DNA from: HdN1 sp964473645
Lineage (GTDB): Bacteria; Pseudomonadota; Gammaproteobacteria; Pseudomonadales; Ketobacteraceae
Reading direction: 5' to 3'
Length of the DNA stretch: 64,000 bases
Assembly (NCBI GenBank): GCA_964473645.1
Contig: CAYYPW010000029.1
Coordinates: 4,781 to 68,780 of the forward strand
The translations under genes and the position numbers were made by a program. Each line of letters opens with the position of its first letter. Position 1 is the first letter of the stretch. The notes under the pieces are model-generated. The model was not told the DNA's origin, did no database searches, and saw only the letters and a program-made list of their open reading frames with translations. Shown here one piece after another: positions 18,887-28,968 of this stretch.

Positions 18887-19405
18887 ATGTTAGAAACAGC
18901 AATTTTGATTGTGATGGTTATTGTCGGGTTGGCAATTGTCGGGCTGATCCTGGTTCAACAGGGCAAGGGCGCGGAAATGGGCGCGTCGTTTGGCTCCGGT
19001 GCGTCAAACACTGTTTTTGGCAGTCAGGGCTCGGGCAACTTTCTTACTCATACCACGGGGATTTTGGCAGCCGTATTTTTTGCATGTTGTTTGGCGCTTG
19101 CATGGTATGGCAACAATAAATCGGATCGGGTCAGCGGGATTGATTTTTCTGCGTCTGAAGTGCAGTTGAAGGAAATTCCTGCCGCGCCGGATGTGCCCAC
19201 GGTAACCCCAACGCAACCTGCTTCGGGTGATGTACCGGCAGCACCTGCAGCAAGCGGTGCTGCTGTGGAAGTCACTGTCCCCGCAGCCGCTGGCAGTGCC
19301 ACAGCGCCTGCTGTTGACGCCGCTGGAACGCCTGCGAGTGCCGCACCTGAAGGTGCTCAAAGCGCCCCTGCAACTGCTCCGGCTGCAGAGCAAAAATCTC
19401 AATAA
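18887..19405 (+). CDS. secG: Preprotein translocase subunit SecG with a long Ala/Pro-rich tail
   Basis: A 172-residue inner-membrane component of SecYEG. Two hydrophobic segments (about 3-23 and 54-74) flank the conserved Gly-rich loop with QQGKGAEMGASFGSGASNTVFG. The C-terminal 90 residues are low-complexity Ala/Pro/Thr/Val, longer than in E. coli SecG (about 110 residues) but common in Pseudomonas relatives. Start at 18887 with AGGA upstream. Confidence 0.9.
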   Translation: MLETAILIVMVIVGLAIVGLILVQQGKGAEMGASFGSGASNTVFGSQGSGNFLTHTTGILAAVFFACCLALAWYGNNKSDRVSGIDFSASEVQLKEIPAAPDVPTVTPTQPASGDVPAAPAASGAAVEVTVPAAAGSATAPAVDAAGTPASAAPEGAQSAPATAPAAEQKSQ

Positions 19406-19462
19406 ATACGTGTCAGGGCTCTGGTAATTGACCGAACAAGCCAGTAATATGTGCGCCTCTTT

Positions 19463-19549
19463 GCCGAAGTGGTGAAATTGGTAGACACGCTACTTTGAGG
19501 GGGTAGTGGCCTTTTGGCCGTGCCGGTTCGAGTCCGGCCTTCGGCACCA
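19463..19549 (+). tRNA. tRNA-Leu (anticodon GAG)
   Basis: An 87-base cloverleaf with a 7-bp acceptor stem (GCCGAAG/CTTCGGC), long variable arm, T-loop GTTCGAGTC and encoded CCA end. The anticodon loop TTGAGGG gives GAG, reading CUU/CUC. Position after secG is canonical. Confidence 0.95.
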
Positions 19550-19638
19550 AATCTTCTTTAGGCCAGAATGATTTGGAAGAAAAACACGAACTTTGTTGAC
19601 AAATGATTTAAAAATCAATAAAGTACGTAACTCGTTGA

Positions 19639-19715
<77 letters not shown>

Positions 19716-19722
19716 CATTTAG

Positions 19723-19748
19723 AAAGCCCCTTTTTAGGGGCTTTTTAT
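19723..19748 (+). terminator. Intrinsic terminator after tRNA-fMet
   Basis: AAAGCCCC, a six-base loop, GGGGCTTT and a T-run form a textbook rho-independent terminator eight bases after the CCA end. It would separate, or attenuate between, the tRNA unit and the rimP-nusA-infB operon. Confidence 0.85.
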
Positions 19749-19875
19749 TAGGTTGGTGTTTTACAGCAGTCGTACGGTCGCGATCGCTTTGTTGTCGCGA
19801 ACCGTGCATAGCAAAGTGGGCCGTCGTGCCCATTTTTCGTTTCTGGGGATCGCGTTTCTGGGGAGCAGATTGCGG

Positions 19876-20340
19876 ATGGCAGCACCAGGCAGACTGGAAA
19901 ATCTAAGAACCATGCTTGAGCCGGCAGCGAAGGCTGCGGGCATGGAGTTGTGGGGCATAGAATTTCTGCCTCAAGGCAAACATTCCGTGTTGCGTCTATA
20001 CATAGATTCCGAGCAGGGTGTGACGATTGAGAACTGCGAAGCAGTCAGTCATCAAGCCAGCGCGATCCTCGATGTTGAAGACCCCATTTCCGGCGAATAT
20101 CATCTCGAAGTTTCATCTCCTGGTATGGACCGTCCGTTGTTTACCTTTGAACAATGTGCGCGTTATGTCGGAGACGATATCAAAGTGCGGTTGAAAGTGG
20201 CCCAAAACGGCAAACGCAACTTCACTGGCAAACTGGTGGAAGCGGCAGAAGGCAACTGTGTATTCGAGATCGACGGAGAGCGACTCGCGGTGACCATGTC
20301 CCAAATTGATAAAGCTAATCTGGTTCCAAAGTTCGACTGA
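19876..20340 (+). CDS. rimP: Ribosome maturation factor RimP
   Basis: A 154-residue factor needed for 30S subunit maturation. The family motif LEVSSPGMDRPL is at about 77-88, and the C-terminal SH3-like domain follows. The open frame extends upstream to 19753, but the normal length and GGGGAG at 19859-19864 favour a start at ATG 19876; a TTG two codons earlier (19870) is equally well spaced. First gene of the rimP-nusA-infB-rbfA-truB-rpsO-pnp operon. Confidence 0.9.
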   Translation: MAAPGRLENLRTMLEPAAKAAGMELWGIEFLPQGKHSVLRLYIDSEQGVTIENCEAVSHQASAILDVEDPISGEYHLEVSSPGMDRPLFTFEQCARYVGDDIKVRLKVAQNGKRNFTGKLVEAAEGNCVFEIDGERLAVTMSQIDKANLVPKFD

Positions 20341-20387
20341 TGCGTTCACGGTTGTGTAACGCTCAGGGTGAGGCATGAGGCATTGAA

Positions 20388-21875
20388 ATGAGCAAAGAAA
20401 TATTGCTGGTAGTTGAAACTGTTTCGAATGAAAAAGGCGTGGCCAAAGAGGTAATATTCGAGGCCGTTGAAACAGCATTGGCGACGGCGACCAAAAAGCG
20501 CTTTCACAATGAAGATGCCGATATCCGCGTAAGTATTAATCGTCAGACTGGCGCATACGATACTTTTCGCCGCTGGACGGTCGTGGCCGACGAAGATTTC
20601 GAATTTCCAGGTCGCCACATGACGCTTGATGAAGCGCATGAGCATGACACCAAGTTTAAAATTGGTGACGTTTACGAAGAAAAAATTGAATCAATCGAGT
20701 TTGGTCGTATTGCAGCGCAAACTGCCAAGCAAGTCATTGTTCAGAAAGTGCGCGAGGCAGAACGGGCACAGATTGCCGATGCCTTCCTCGACAAACTGGG
20801 GCAATTGGTGAATGGCACGGTCAAGAAAGTAACGCGTGACAATATCATTTTGGATTTGGGCAATAACGCCGAGGCTCTGCTTCCGCGTGAAGAGCTGATT
20901 CCCAAAGAAACCGTGCGCGTCAGCGATCGTGTTCGTGGTGTGTTGTACAGCGTCAACAAGGAAAGTCGTGGAGCGCAATTGTTTGTAAGTCGCACGCGCC
21001 CTGAAATGCTGATCGAACTGTTCAAGATTGAAGTGCCGGAAATTGGTGAAGACATCATCGAAATCAAGGCGGCTGCCCGTGACCCGGGTTCGCGCGCCAA
21101 AATTGCGGTGAAAACCAATGATCAGCGTATCGATCCGGTGGGCGCTTGTGTGGGCATGCGTGGTGCGCGTGTGCAAGCCGTGTCCAACGAATTGGGCGGC
21201 GAGCGTATCGATATCGTGTTGTGGGATGACAATCCTGCTCAATTCGTTATCAATGCCATGTCCCCGGCGGAAGTTGTGTCGATCGTAGTGGATGAAGAAA
21301 GCCACGCGATGGATATCGCAGTTGAAGAAGAACAATTGGCCCTCGCGATCGGTCGCGGTGGTCAAAACATCCGGTTGGCAAGTGAGCTGGCCGGCTGGGA
21401 ACTCAACGTCATGACCGTGAAAGATGCTGAGAGCAAGCAGCGTCAGGAATCCGAGAGCTACCTCAAAGGGTTCATGGATCAGCTCGGTGTCGACGAAGAG
21501 TTAGCTCAGGTTTTAGTGGACGAAGGTTTCACCACAGTAGAAGAGGTGGCCTACGTTCCCAAAGAAGAAATGCTTAACATCGAAGGATTCGACGAGGATC
21601 TGGTAGATGAGCTGCGCGGTCGTGCCAAGGATGCCTTGCTGACCCGCGCGTTGGTAGATGAAGAGCAGATTGAAAGCGGTCATACCCCCGCTGACGACCT
21701 GCTCAACATGGAGGGGATGGACAAAAACTTGGCCTATGCATTGGCCAAGAATGGCATCCTCACCATGGAAGACCTGGCTGAACAGGCAGTAGACGATTTG
21801 GTAGGAATTGATGGGCTTGATGCCGAACGGGCAGCCAAGTTGATCATGACGGCACGGGCGCCCTGGTTCCAGTAA
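20388..21875 (+). CDS. nusA: Transcription termination/antitermination factor NusA
   Basis: A 495-residue RNA polymerase-binding factor that modulates pausing, termination and antitermination. Order: N-terminal RNAP-binding domain (1-130), S1 domain (about 135-200), two KH domains with the VGACVGMRGARVQAV loop near 250 and the IGRGGQNIRLAS loop near 320, then two acidic helix-hairpin repeats (about 360-495). Full length, with no anomalies. Confidence 0.95.
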   Translation: MSKEILLVVETVSNEKGVAKEVIFEAVETALATATKKRFHNEDADIRVSINRQTGAYDTFRRWTVVADEDFEFPGRHMTLDEAHEHDTKFKIGDVYEEKIESIEFGRIAAQTAKQVIVQKVREAERAQIADAFLDKLGQLVNGTVKKVTRDNIILDLGNNAEALLPREELIPKETVRVSDRVRGVLYSVNKESRGAQLFVSRTRPEMLIELFKIEVPEIGEDIIEIKAAARDPGSRAKIAVKTNDQRIDPVGACVGMRGARVQAVSNELGGERIDIVLWDDNPAQFVINAMSPAEVVSIVVDEESHAMDIAVEEEQLALAIGRGGQNIRLASELAGWELNVMTVKDAESKQRQESESYLKGFMDQLGVDEELAQVLVDEGFTTVEEVAYVPKEEMLNIEGFDEDLVDELRGRAKDALLTRALVDEEQIESGHTPADDLLNMEGMDKNLAYALAKNGILTMEDLAEQAVDDLVGIDGLDAERAAKLIMTARAPWFQ

Positions 21876-21973
21876 TGGCCAGGCTCCTTATCCAGATCAA
21901 AAAAATGAAGAGTTAAGCAACAGACGAAGGTGCATGACGCATTGCGCGCACCTGACGGGAGTGAGAGTCAAAT

Positions 21974-24694
21974 ATGGCAGAGGTTACCGTAGCACAGCTT
22001 GCTGAGGTAGTAGGGATTCCGGTGGAAACCTTGCTCCAACAGATGAAAGACGCTGGGCTTCCCCATGGCAAGGCGGAGCAGTCCGTAAATGATGGGGAAA
22101 AACAGCAACTGCTGGCTTACCTCAAGCGGTCACACGGAGATCGTGTTGCTGAGCCGCAGAAAATTACGCTCAAGCGTAAAAGCGTCAGCCAGATCAAAGT
22201 GTCGAACTCTCAAGGCAAGAGCAAAACCGTCAGCGTGGAAGTTCGCAAAAAACGCACTTACATGAAGCGCAGCCTGGTAGAAGGCGAAGCTCCCGGAGTG
22301 GAGGACGAAGAGCACGGCTACGAGGGCGATGAGCAGCTGGAAACGGCCGTTCAATCGCAAGAAGAGGCGGCTCGCCAGGAGCAGGAGCGCAAGCAGGCTG
22401 AAGAGCAGGCGCGTCGCGAAGAGGAAGAGCGCAAAGCCGCTGCAGCTGCAGAAGCCGCCCGCAAGGAAGAAGCTGCCAAGATGGCACTGCTTTCGCCGGA
22501 GGCACAAAAGCAGCGTGAGCAGGAGCTCAAGCGTCAAGCCGAAGAAAACGAGCGCAAGCGTAAAGAGAAAGAAGCCAAGCGCATCGAAGAAGAGAAGCGC
22601 AAAGCTGAAGAACAGAAGAAGCGGGACGAGGCTCGTCGTCGTGCCGAAGAAGAACTGGCACGTAAAACCCTCGAAGATGCCAAGCGCATCGCCGAACAGC
22701 TCGAAACACGTCGCAGTGACAGCCCTGACTCCGAAGAAGACTACATCGGCACCAACGATTTCATCGTTCGTCGTGCCTATGAAGACAGCTTTGATGAGGA
22801 AGAGAAGCAATCTCGCCGTCGTCGTAGCAACAAGAAGAAAAGCAGTAAAATGCAGCCCGAGCGCAAGATGCCGCAGCGCGAGCTGGTATCCAGTTTGTCG
22901 GGTGAGCATGGGTTCCAGGTGCCAACGGGGCCTGTCGTGCGTGAAGCGGCTATTCCTGAAACCATTACGGTAGGCGATCTTGCTCAGCGCATGTCCATGA
23001 AGGGCGCTGAAGTAGTCAAAGCGCTGTTCAAAATGGGCGTGATGGCGACCATCAATCAGGTGCTCGACCAGGAAACGGCGATTCTCGTGGTTGAAGAGTT
23101 GGGTCATAAGTACAAGTTGATCAAGCACGATGCCATCGAAGACTCTCTGGTGGAATCGGTTGCGCAAGAAGTCAAAGGTGATCTGGCGCCACGTGCTCCG
23201 GTCGTTACCATCATGGGTCACGTTGACCACGGTAAAACCTCGCTGCTCGATTACATCCGTACCACCAAGGTTGCTGCTGGCGAAGCCGGTGGCATTACCC
23301 AGCATATCGGCGCTTATCACGTGGAAACTCCACGCGGCATGGTGACCTTTCTCGATACTCCAGGCCACGCGGCGTTTACCGCCATGCGTGCCCGTGGTGC
23401 CAAGGCTACCGATATCGTGGTGTTGGTTGTGGCGGCCGATGACGGCGTCATGCCCCAAACCGTCGAAGCGGTGAACCACGCCAAAGCGGCTGGCGTTCCC
23501 ATCGTCGTGGCCATCAACAAGATGGACAAGCAGGGTGCTGATCCAGATCGCGTCAAGAGCGAGCTCGCGGCCAAAGGCCTTATCCCGGAAGATTGGGGTG
23601 GCGATACCCAGTTTGTTAAGGTATCTGCCCACACGGGTGCAGGTATTGACGACTTGCTTGAAGGTATCCTGATTCAAGCCGAACTGCTCGAACTCAAAGC
23701 GGTTGCCGTTGGCCCCGCACGCGGTATTGTCATCGAGAGCAGCATCGACAAAGGTCGTGGTGTCATGGCCAATATCCTGGTGCAATCAGGCGAACTTCGT
23801 CGCGGCGACATGCTGTTGGCGGGTGAGCATTACGGTCGCGTTCGCGCACTGATCGATGAAGCCGGGCGCATGGTCGAATCTGCAGGCCCTTCAATTCCCG
23901 TCGCGGTATTGGGTCTGGCGGGTGCACCTGATGCGGGTGAAGAGTTCCTGGTGGTACCTGATGAGCGTAAAGCCAGAGAAGTGGCTGAGTTCCGTCAGAA
24001 GCGGGTGCGTGAATCGCGCTTGGCGCGTCAACAGGCGTCCAAACTCGAAAACCTGTTCGAGAATATGGGCCAGGGCGACAAGCCAACCGTCAATATCGTT
24101 CTCAAGACCGATGTCCGTGGCTCGCTGGAAGCACTTTCAACCGCGCTTGGCGATTTGTCGACCGAAGAGGTCAAAGTACAAATCGTGTCGGGTGGTGTGG
24201 GTGCGATCAACGAATCCGACGTGAATCTGGCAATGACCTCGCGTGCGGTCATCATTGGTTTCAACGTGCGTGCTGATGCTTCTGCCAAGCGTATTTGTCA
24301 GGAAGAAGGCATCGACCTGCGTTACTACAGCGTTATTTACGACATCATTGACGACATCAAGAAGGCCATGGGCGGTATGCTCTCGCCCGAGATGCGCGAG
24401 CAGATCGTCGGTATCGCCGAAGTTCGCGACGTCTTCCGCTCCTCGAAATTCGGTGCAGTGGCTGGCTGTAAAGTTGTTGAGGGTACCATTTACCGCAACC
24501 GTCCGATCCGCGTATTGCGTAACGACATCGTGGTATTCGAAGGTGAGCTGGAATCGCTGCGTCGTTTCAAGGACGATGTCAACGAAGTGGCTCAAGGTAT
24601 CGAATGCGGTATCGCGGTGAAGAGCTACAACGATGTTCGTCCTGGCGACAAGATCGAAGTGTTCCAAGTGACCAAAGTAGCAAGAACCCTTTAA
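21974..24694 (+). CDS. infB: Translation initiation factor IF-2
   Basis: A 906-residue GTPase that brings fMet-tRNA to the ribosome. N-terminal IF2N helix (1-50), a highly charged Glu/Arg/Lys/Ala coiled-coil stretch (about 130-290), a second IF2N domain (about 325-380), the G domain with GHVDHGKT near 415, DTPGHAAF and NKMD, then the beta-barrel and C-terminal fMet-binding domains. Full length. The charged repeat segment gives long antisense open frames that are not genes. Confidence 0.96.
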   Translation: MAEVTVAQLAEVVGIPVETLLQQMKDAGLPHGKAEQSVNDGEKQQLLAYLKRSHGDRVAEPQKITLKRKSVSQIKVSNSQGKSKTVSVEVRKKRTYMKRSLVEGEAPGVEDEEHGYEGDEQLETAVQSQEEAARQEQERKQAEEQARREEEERKAAAAAEAARKEEAAKMALLSPEAQKQREQELKRQAEENERKRKEKEAKRIEEEKRKAEEQKKRDEARRRAEEELARKTLEDAKRIAEQLETRRSDSPDSEEDYIGTNDFIVRRAYEDSFDEEEKQSRRRRSNKKKSSKMQPERKMPQRELVSSLSGEHGFQVPTGPVVREAAIPETITVGDLAQRMSMKGAEVVKALFKMGVMATINQVLDQETAILVVEELGHKYKLIKHDAIEDSLVESVAQEVKGDLAPRAPVVTIMGHVDHGKTSLLDYIRTTKVAAGEAGGITQHIGAYHVETPRGMVTFLDTPGHAAFTAMRARGAKATDIVVLVVAADDGVMPQTVEAVNHAKAAGVPIVVAINKMDKQGADPDRVKSELAAKGLIPEDWGGDTQFVKVSAHTGAGIDDLLEGILIQAELLELKAVAVGPARGIVIESSIDKGRGVMANILVQSGELRRGDMLLAGEHYGRVRALIDEAGRMVESAGPSIPVAVLGLAGAPDAGEEFLVVPDERKAREVAEFRQKRVRESRLARQQASKLENLFENMGQGDKPTVNIVLKTDVRGSLEALSTALGDLSTEEVKVQIVSGGVGAINESDVNLAMTSRAVIIGFNVRADASAKRICQEEGIDLRYYSVIYDIIDDIKKAMGGMLSPEMREQIVGIAEVRDVFRSSKFGAVAGCKVVEGTIYRNRPIRVLRNDIVVFEGELESLRRFKDDVNEVAQGIECGIAVKSYNDVRPGDKIEVFQVTKVARTL

Positions 24695-24712
24695 GGGGCG
24701 AGGCCAAAAGTA

Positions 24713-25174
24713 GTGCGTCATAGTCCTCGTGGGTACAATCGTACCGATCGTATTGCCGACCAGATCCAGCGGGATCTGGCGGTGTTGTTACAACGCGAAA
24801 TCAAAGATCCGCGTGTTGGCATGGTCACCGTGTCCGGTGTCAAGGTAGCGAAGGATTTATCCTTCGCAGACGTCTACGTGACGTTCATGACATTGGAAAA
24901 AGATGATGAAGTGAAGGAAGCGTTGGCAGTGCTTGAGCATGCCAGCGGCTTTTTGCGCTCCATGTTGGCCAAGAGCATCAAATTGCGGGTCATGCCACGT
25001 TTGCGGTTTCATTTTGATCAAGTCATCGTGACGGCGCCGCGTATTTCCAATTTGATCAGCCAGGCTATTCGTGAAGACGAAAGCCGGCATCATGCCTCGT
25101 CTGAGCAAACCTCTTCCGGCACAGGCTCTCCTGAGAAAGTCGATCTCGAAGAAGGTAAGCCTAAAGATGAATAA
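24713..25174 (+). CDS. rbfA: Ribosome-binding factor A
   Basis: A 153-residue 30S assembly and cold-shock factor with one KH-like domain. The opening (YNRTDRIADQIQRDLAVLLQ) is typical. Start is GTG at 24713, 18 bases after infB. The last 35 residues are a charged Ser/Glu/Lys-rich tail. The truB start overlaps its stop. Confidence 0.93.
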   Translation: MRHSPRGYNRTDRIADQIQRDLAVLLQREIKDPRVGMVTVSGVKVAKDLSFADVYVTFMTLEKDDEVKEALAVLEHASGFLRSMLAKSIKLRVMPRLRFHFDQVIVTAPRISNLISQAIREDESRHHASSEQTSSGTGSPEKVDLEEGKPKDE

Positions 25175-26090
25175 CCGACGCAAATCGCGTGGGCGTGACG
25201 TGGATGGCATAGTCATTCTCGACAAGCCTACTGGGCACACTTCGAACGATGCCTTGCAGCGCCTCAAAAGAATTTATGGTGCCGCCAAAGCGGGACATAC
25301 TGGCAGCCTTGATCCCTTAGCGACGGGTGTCCTGCCAATTTGCTTTGGTGAGGCAACAAAATATTCTCAGTATCTGCTTGATGCAGATAAAGCTTATGAC
25401 GTGACGGCAAAGCTGGGGGTAAGAACTGCTTCGGGTGATTCTGAGGGTGAGGTGCTAGACACCAAATCTACAGACGGCATCACCCGCGAGCGTCTGGAAA
25501 CTGTGTTGCCCATGTTTCGTGGCGCCATTGAACAGATACCTTCGATGTATTCGGCACTCAAGCACCAGGGGCAGCCGTTGTACAAGCTGGCCCGCCAAGG
25601 TATCGAGATCGAGCGGCAAGCCCGACCGGTGCAAATTTATCGTCTGGAACTTACGCATTTTGATGGCGATGAGTTTAAACTGAGCGTCCAGTGCAGCAAG
25701 GGCACCTATGTCCGCACGCTGGTCGAAGACATTGGTTTGGCGCTAGACAATTTCGCTCATGTCATCCAGCTGCGCCGTACGCAGGCGGGCCCCTATACGC
25801 TTGCGGATGCTCATACGTTTGAAGAAATTGCAGCCTTGCTGGAAAGCGGCGGGCATCAGGCGGTTGACAGTCTGCTCAAGCCGGTAGATTCCAGTGTCGC
25901 GCATTGGCCCGAGTTGGTACTGACCGAAAGCACTGCGTTTTACCTGAAAGCAGGGCAGGCCGTCAGAGTGCCGCAATCGCCGGAGAACGGCTGGGTGAGA
26001 CTTGCCGGACCAGGCAATGAATTTATAGGCGTGGGGGAAATACTCGACGATGGTCGCGTGGCTCCCCGGCGCCTTATAAAGACTTCGTAA
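25167..26090 (+). CDS. truB: tRNA pseudouridine(55) synthase TruB
   Basis: A 307-residue enzyme that makes pseudouridine 55 in tRNA T-loops. The catalytic aspartate lies in AGHTGSLDPLATGVLP (near residues 38-53), followed by ATKYSQYLLDADKAY. The C-terminal PUA-like domain is present. The ATG overlaps the rbfA stop by eight bases, so translation is coupled. Confidence 0.95.
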   Translation: MNNRRKSRGRDVDGIVILDKPTGHTSNDALQRLKRIYGAAKAGHTGSLDPLATGVLPICFGEATKYSQYLLDADKAYDVTAKLGVRTASGDSEGEVLDTKSTDGITRERLETVLPMFRGAIEQIPSMYSALKHQGQPLYKLARQGIEIERQARPVQIYRLELTHFDGDEFKLSVQCSKGTYVRTLVEDIGLALDNFAHVIQLRRTQAGPYTLADAHTFEEIAALLESGGHQAVDSLLKPVDSSVAHWPELVLTESTAFYLKAGQAVRVPQSPENGWVRLAGPGNEFIGVGEILDDGRVAPRRLIKTS

Positions 26091-26244
26091 GCTACATTCG
26101 TTTAGAGATAAACAGGCGTTTACAGATAAACAGACTTTTTCTGATAAGCGATGTAGTGCGAAGGGAAATGAAGTGATGAGAAGCTACTGTAAATATGCGT
26201 GGTAGCGATTCATCTGAAGTTAAATGCATATTTGGAGAAAAACC

Positions 26245-26514
26245 ATGCCATTGACTGCTGAAGAAAAAGCCAAGATCGTACTCGACAACCAACGTGCTGA
26301 AGGCGATACCGGATCTCCCGAGGTTCAGATCGCATTGTTGACCGCACAGGTTAACCAACTTCAATCGCATTTCGAAGCTCACCCGAAGGATAACCATTCC
26401 CGTCGTGGTTTGATTCGCATGGTAAACCAGCGCCGCAAAATGCTGGATTACCTGAAGCGCATCGATCAGGGTCGTTACACTACCCTCATCCAGAAGTTGG
26501 GTATCCGCCGTTAA
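26245..26514 (+). CDS. rpsO: 30S ribosomal protein S15
   Basis: An 89-residue primary 16S rRNA-binding protein, full length, with the HxxDxHSRRGL motif (HPKDNHSRRGLIRMVNQRRKM) intact. GGAG precedes the ATG. In E. coli S15 represses its own translation through a leader pseudoknot; a similar control could use the 150-base leader after truB, but I did not resolve a structure. Confidence 0.96.
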   Translation: MPLTAEEKAKIVLDNQRAEGDTGSPEVQIALLTAQVNQLQSHFEAHPKDNHSRRGLIRMVNQRRKMLDYLKRIDQGRYTTLIQKLGIRR

Positions 26515-26603
26515 TCAGGGCAGGATACGGTCATCGGGTGGGCATGTCGTTACGCATCACAACATTCGTTGGTGCAATACGACAGCCTGCTTCTAATGGC
26601 AGC

Positions 26604-26642
26604 AACGGCACTTATCGTAAGGTAAGTGCCGTTCGTTTTTTT
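26604..26642 (+). terminator. Terminator/attenuator between rpsO and pnp
   Basis: AACGGCACTTA and TAAGTGCCGTT form an 11-bp perfect stem with an eight-base loop followed by CG and seven T. The same position in E. coli has the rpsO terminator, with part of transcription reading on into pnp. Confidence 0.85.
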
Positions 26643-26788
26643 GGCGCAGTCGGCCAGCCGCTTTCACCAGACAAAGCAATTACCAACCAAGGTAAGCAGT
26701 GAATCGTCTGTGAGAGCAAAACCAGTGTGATGTAAAAATGAACAAGTACCCTGCACAAATGACACGGGTACTAGAACGGAAGGTAAAT

Positions 26789-28894
26789 ATGTTTAACGTG
26801 GTAAAAAAAGAATTTCGTTTCGGTAACCAGACCTACACGTTGGAAACCGGAAAAGTCGCGCGCCAGGCTACTGGTGCCGTCGTTGTATCTACCCCCCAAG
26901 TGACTGTGTTGGTTACGGTGGTTGGCAAGAAGCAAGCTGACCCGAACAAGGATTTTTTTCCCCTGACAGTGAATTATCAGGAGAAAACCTACGCTGCCGG
27001 CCGTATCCCCGGCGGTTATTTCAAGCGCGAAGGTAAGCCTTCGGAAAAGGAAACACTGACCAGTCGTCTGATCGATCGCCCGTTGCGTCCACTGTTCCCG
27101 GAAGGGTTTCTGAACGAAGTGCAAGTGATTGCTACGGTTCTTTCTACAGATAAGAAGACTGATCCAGATATAGCTGCGATTCTCGGTGCTTCTGCTGCGT
27201 TGGCAATTTCGGGAATTCCGTTCAATGGCCCGATCGGCGGCGCACGCGTTGGTTTCGTTGACGGCATGTATATCGTCAATCCGACCTATGCTGAACTGGA
27301 GCGTTCGCAGCTGGATCTCGTCGTTGCCGGCACAGAACACGCCGTATTGATGGTGGAGTCCGAAGCTGAAGAGTTGACGGAAGACCAAATGCTGGGTGCT
27401 GTGCTGTTTGGCCACCAGGAAATGCAGGTTGCTATCGAAGCGATCAAAGCTTTTGCAGCCGAAGTGGGCACCCCCCGCTGGAATTGGCAGCCACCCGCAG
27501 AAAATACCGAGCTCAAAAATCAGATCAAGGAAGGTTATGAGGCGGCTCTGCGCGAGGCCTATAGCGTTACTGAGAAACTGGTGCGTTATGAGCGTGTCGC
27601 GGCCGTAAAGGCACAAGCGATTGCGGATCTGGTGAAACCGGATCAAGCACGTCCAACCAAAGATGACGTCAGCAAATTGCTGGGGGATCTTGAGTATTTC
27701 GTGGTGCGTGACAATATCCTGTCCCAGCGCCCCCGTATCGACGGTCGTGATAACAAAACGGTTCGTCGCATCGCAATCGAAGTGGGTATGCTGTCAAAAA
27801 CTCACGGCTCATCGTTGTTCACCCGTGGTGAAACGCAGGCGATTGTCACGGCAACGCTGGGCAGCATGCGTGACGCTCAGAACGTCGATTATCTGGAAGG
27901 GACGCGCAGCGAGCCTTTCATGTTGCATTACAACTTTCCTCCGTTTTGCGTAGGCGAGACGGGCGGCCAGTTGGGTCCTAAACGCCGTGAAATCGGCCAT
28001 GGCCGCTTGGCGCGTCGTGGTGTTCAGGCCGTATTGCCTGAACCCAGTGCGTTCCCCTATGCGATTCGCGTAGTGTCGGAAATTACTGAGTCAAACGGTT
28101 CTTCATCAATGGCTTCGGTCTGCGGTAGCAGCCTGGCATTGATGGATGCTGGTGTGCCGCTCAAGGCGCCTGTTGCTGGTATTGCCATGGGTCTGGTGAA
28201 AGAAGGCGATCGCTTTGCCGTGTTGTCGGACATTCTCGGTGATGAAGATCATCTGGGCGACATGGATTTCAAGGTGGCCGGTACCTCACGCGGTATCACT
28301 GCACTGCAGATGGATATCAAGATCGACGGTATCACCGAAGAAATCATGGAAGTGGCTCTGAATCAGGCCTGTGAAGGTCGTCTGCATATTTTAGGTGAAA
28401 TGGCCAAGGTGATTTCTGCACCGCGCGCCACGATCTCCAAAGATGCACCGGTCTACCTCACGACCAAGATCGATCCTGACAAGATTCGCGATGTTATCGG
28501 TAAAGGCGGTGCCACGATTCGCGCGATTTGCGAAGAAACCTCTGCCACGATTGATATCGAAGACAGCGGTGTCGTTCGTATCTATGGTGAAAACGGCGGT
28601 GCTGCGGATGCCGCATTGGCCCGCGTTCTTGCCATTACCAGCGAGCCAGAAATTGGCGCTATCTATGAAGGTAAAGTGGCACGCATCGTTGATTTCGGTG
28701 CGTTCGTTACCTTCATGCCGGGCCAGGATGGTCTGGTGCACATCTCGCAGATCGCGGATGAGCGCGTCAACAAAGTCACTGACTACCTGCAAGAAGGCCA
28801 GGAAGTTAAAGTGAAGGTGCTCGACATCGACAATCGTGGTCGTGTGAAACTGAGCATCAAAGAAGCTAAAGCAGAAGGCGCCCCCACAGCCTAA
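26789..28894 (+). CDS. pnp: Polyribonucleotide nucleotidyltransferase
   Basis: A 701-residue phosphorolytic 3'-5' exoribonuclease and degradosome component. Two RNase PH domains (first with RPLRPLFPEGF near 80-90), a KH domain (near 555-610, with IRDVIGKGGATIRAI) and an S1 domain (near 620-690) are in order. AAGG lies before the ATG at 26789; the open frame upstream to 26738 has no good ribosome site. E. coli pnp mRNA is autoregulated by RNase III cleavage of the leader. Confidence 0.96.
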   Translation: MFNVVKKEFRFGNQTYTLETGKVARQATGAVVVSTPQVTVLVTVVGKKQADPNKDFFPLTVNYQEKTYAAGRIPGGYFKREGKPSEKETLTSRLIDRPLRPLFPEGFLNEVQVIATVLSTDKKTDPDIAAILGASAALAISGIPFNGPIGGARVGFVDGMYIVNPTYAELERSQLDLVVAGTEHAVLMVESEAEELTEDQMLGAVLFGHQEMQVAIEAIKAFAAEVGTPRWNWQPPAENTELKNQIKEGYEAALREAYSVTEKLVRYERVAAVKAQAIADLVKPDQARPTKDDVSKLLGDLEYFVVRDNILSQRPRIDGRDNKTVRRIAIEVGMLSKTHGSSLFTRGETQAIVTATLGSMRDAQNVDYLEGTRSEPFMLHYNFPPFCVGETGGQLGPKRREIGHGRLARRGVQAVLPEPSAFPYAIRVVSEITESNGSSSMASVCGSSLALMDAGVPLKAPVAGIAMGLVKEGDRFAVLSDILGDEDHLGDMDFKVAGTSRGITALQMDIKIDGITEEIMEVALNQACEGRLHILGEMAKVISAPRATISKDAPVYLTTKIDPDKIRDVIGKGGATIRAICEETSATIDIEDSGVVRIYGENGGAADAALARVLAITSEPEIGAIYEGKVARIVDFGAFVTFMPGQDGLVHISQIADERVNKVTDYLQEGQEVKVKVLDIDNRGRVKLSIKEAKAEGAPTA

Positions 28895-28938
28895 TGGCTT
28901 GTGGTATAGCCTGCTGCCGCTATCGGTGACAGCACGAT

Positions 28939-28968
28939 AAAAAAGGAGCCTTCAGGCTCCTTTTTTTT
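28939..28968 (+). terminator. Terminator after pnp
   Basis: AAAAAAGGAGCC, loop TTCA, GGCTCC and eight T form a strong rho-independent terminator about 45 bases past the pnp stop, closing the rimP-pnp operon. The A-tract also gives it a reverse-strand form. Confidence 0.92.

Noticed and set aside
22130..23785. 551-codon open frame antisense to infB
   Set aside because: Phe/Leu/His-rich product caused by the charged-repeat codons of infB on the other strand; infB is certain.
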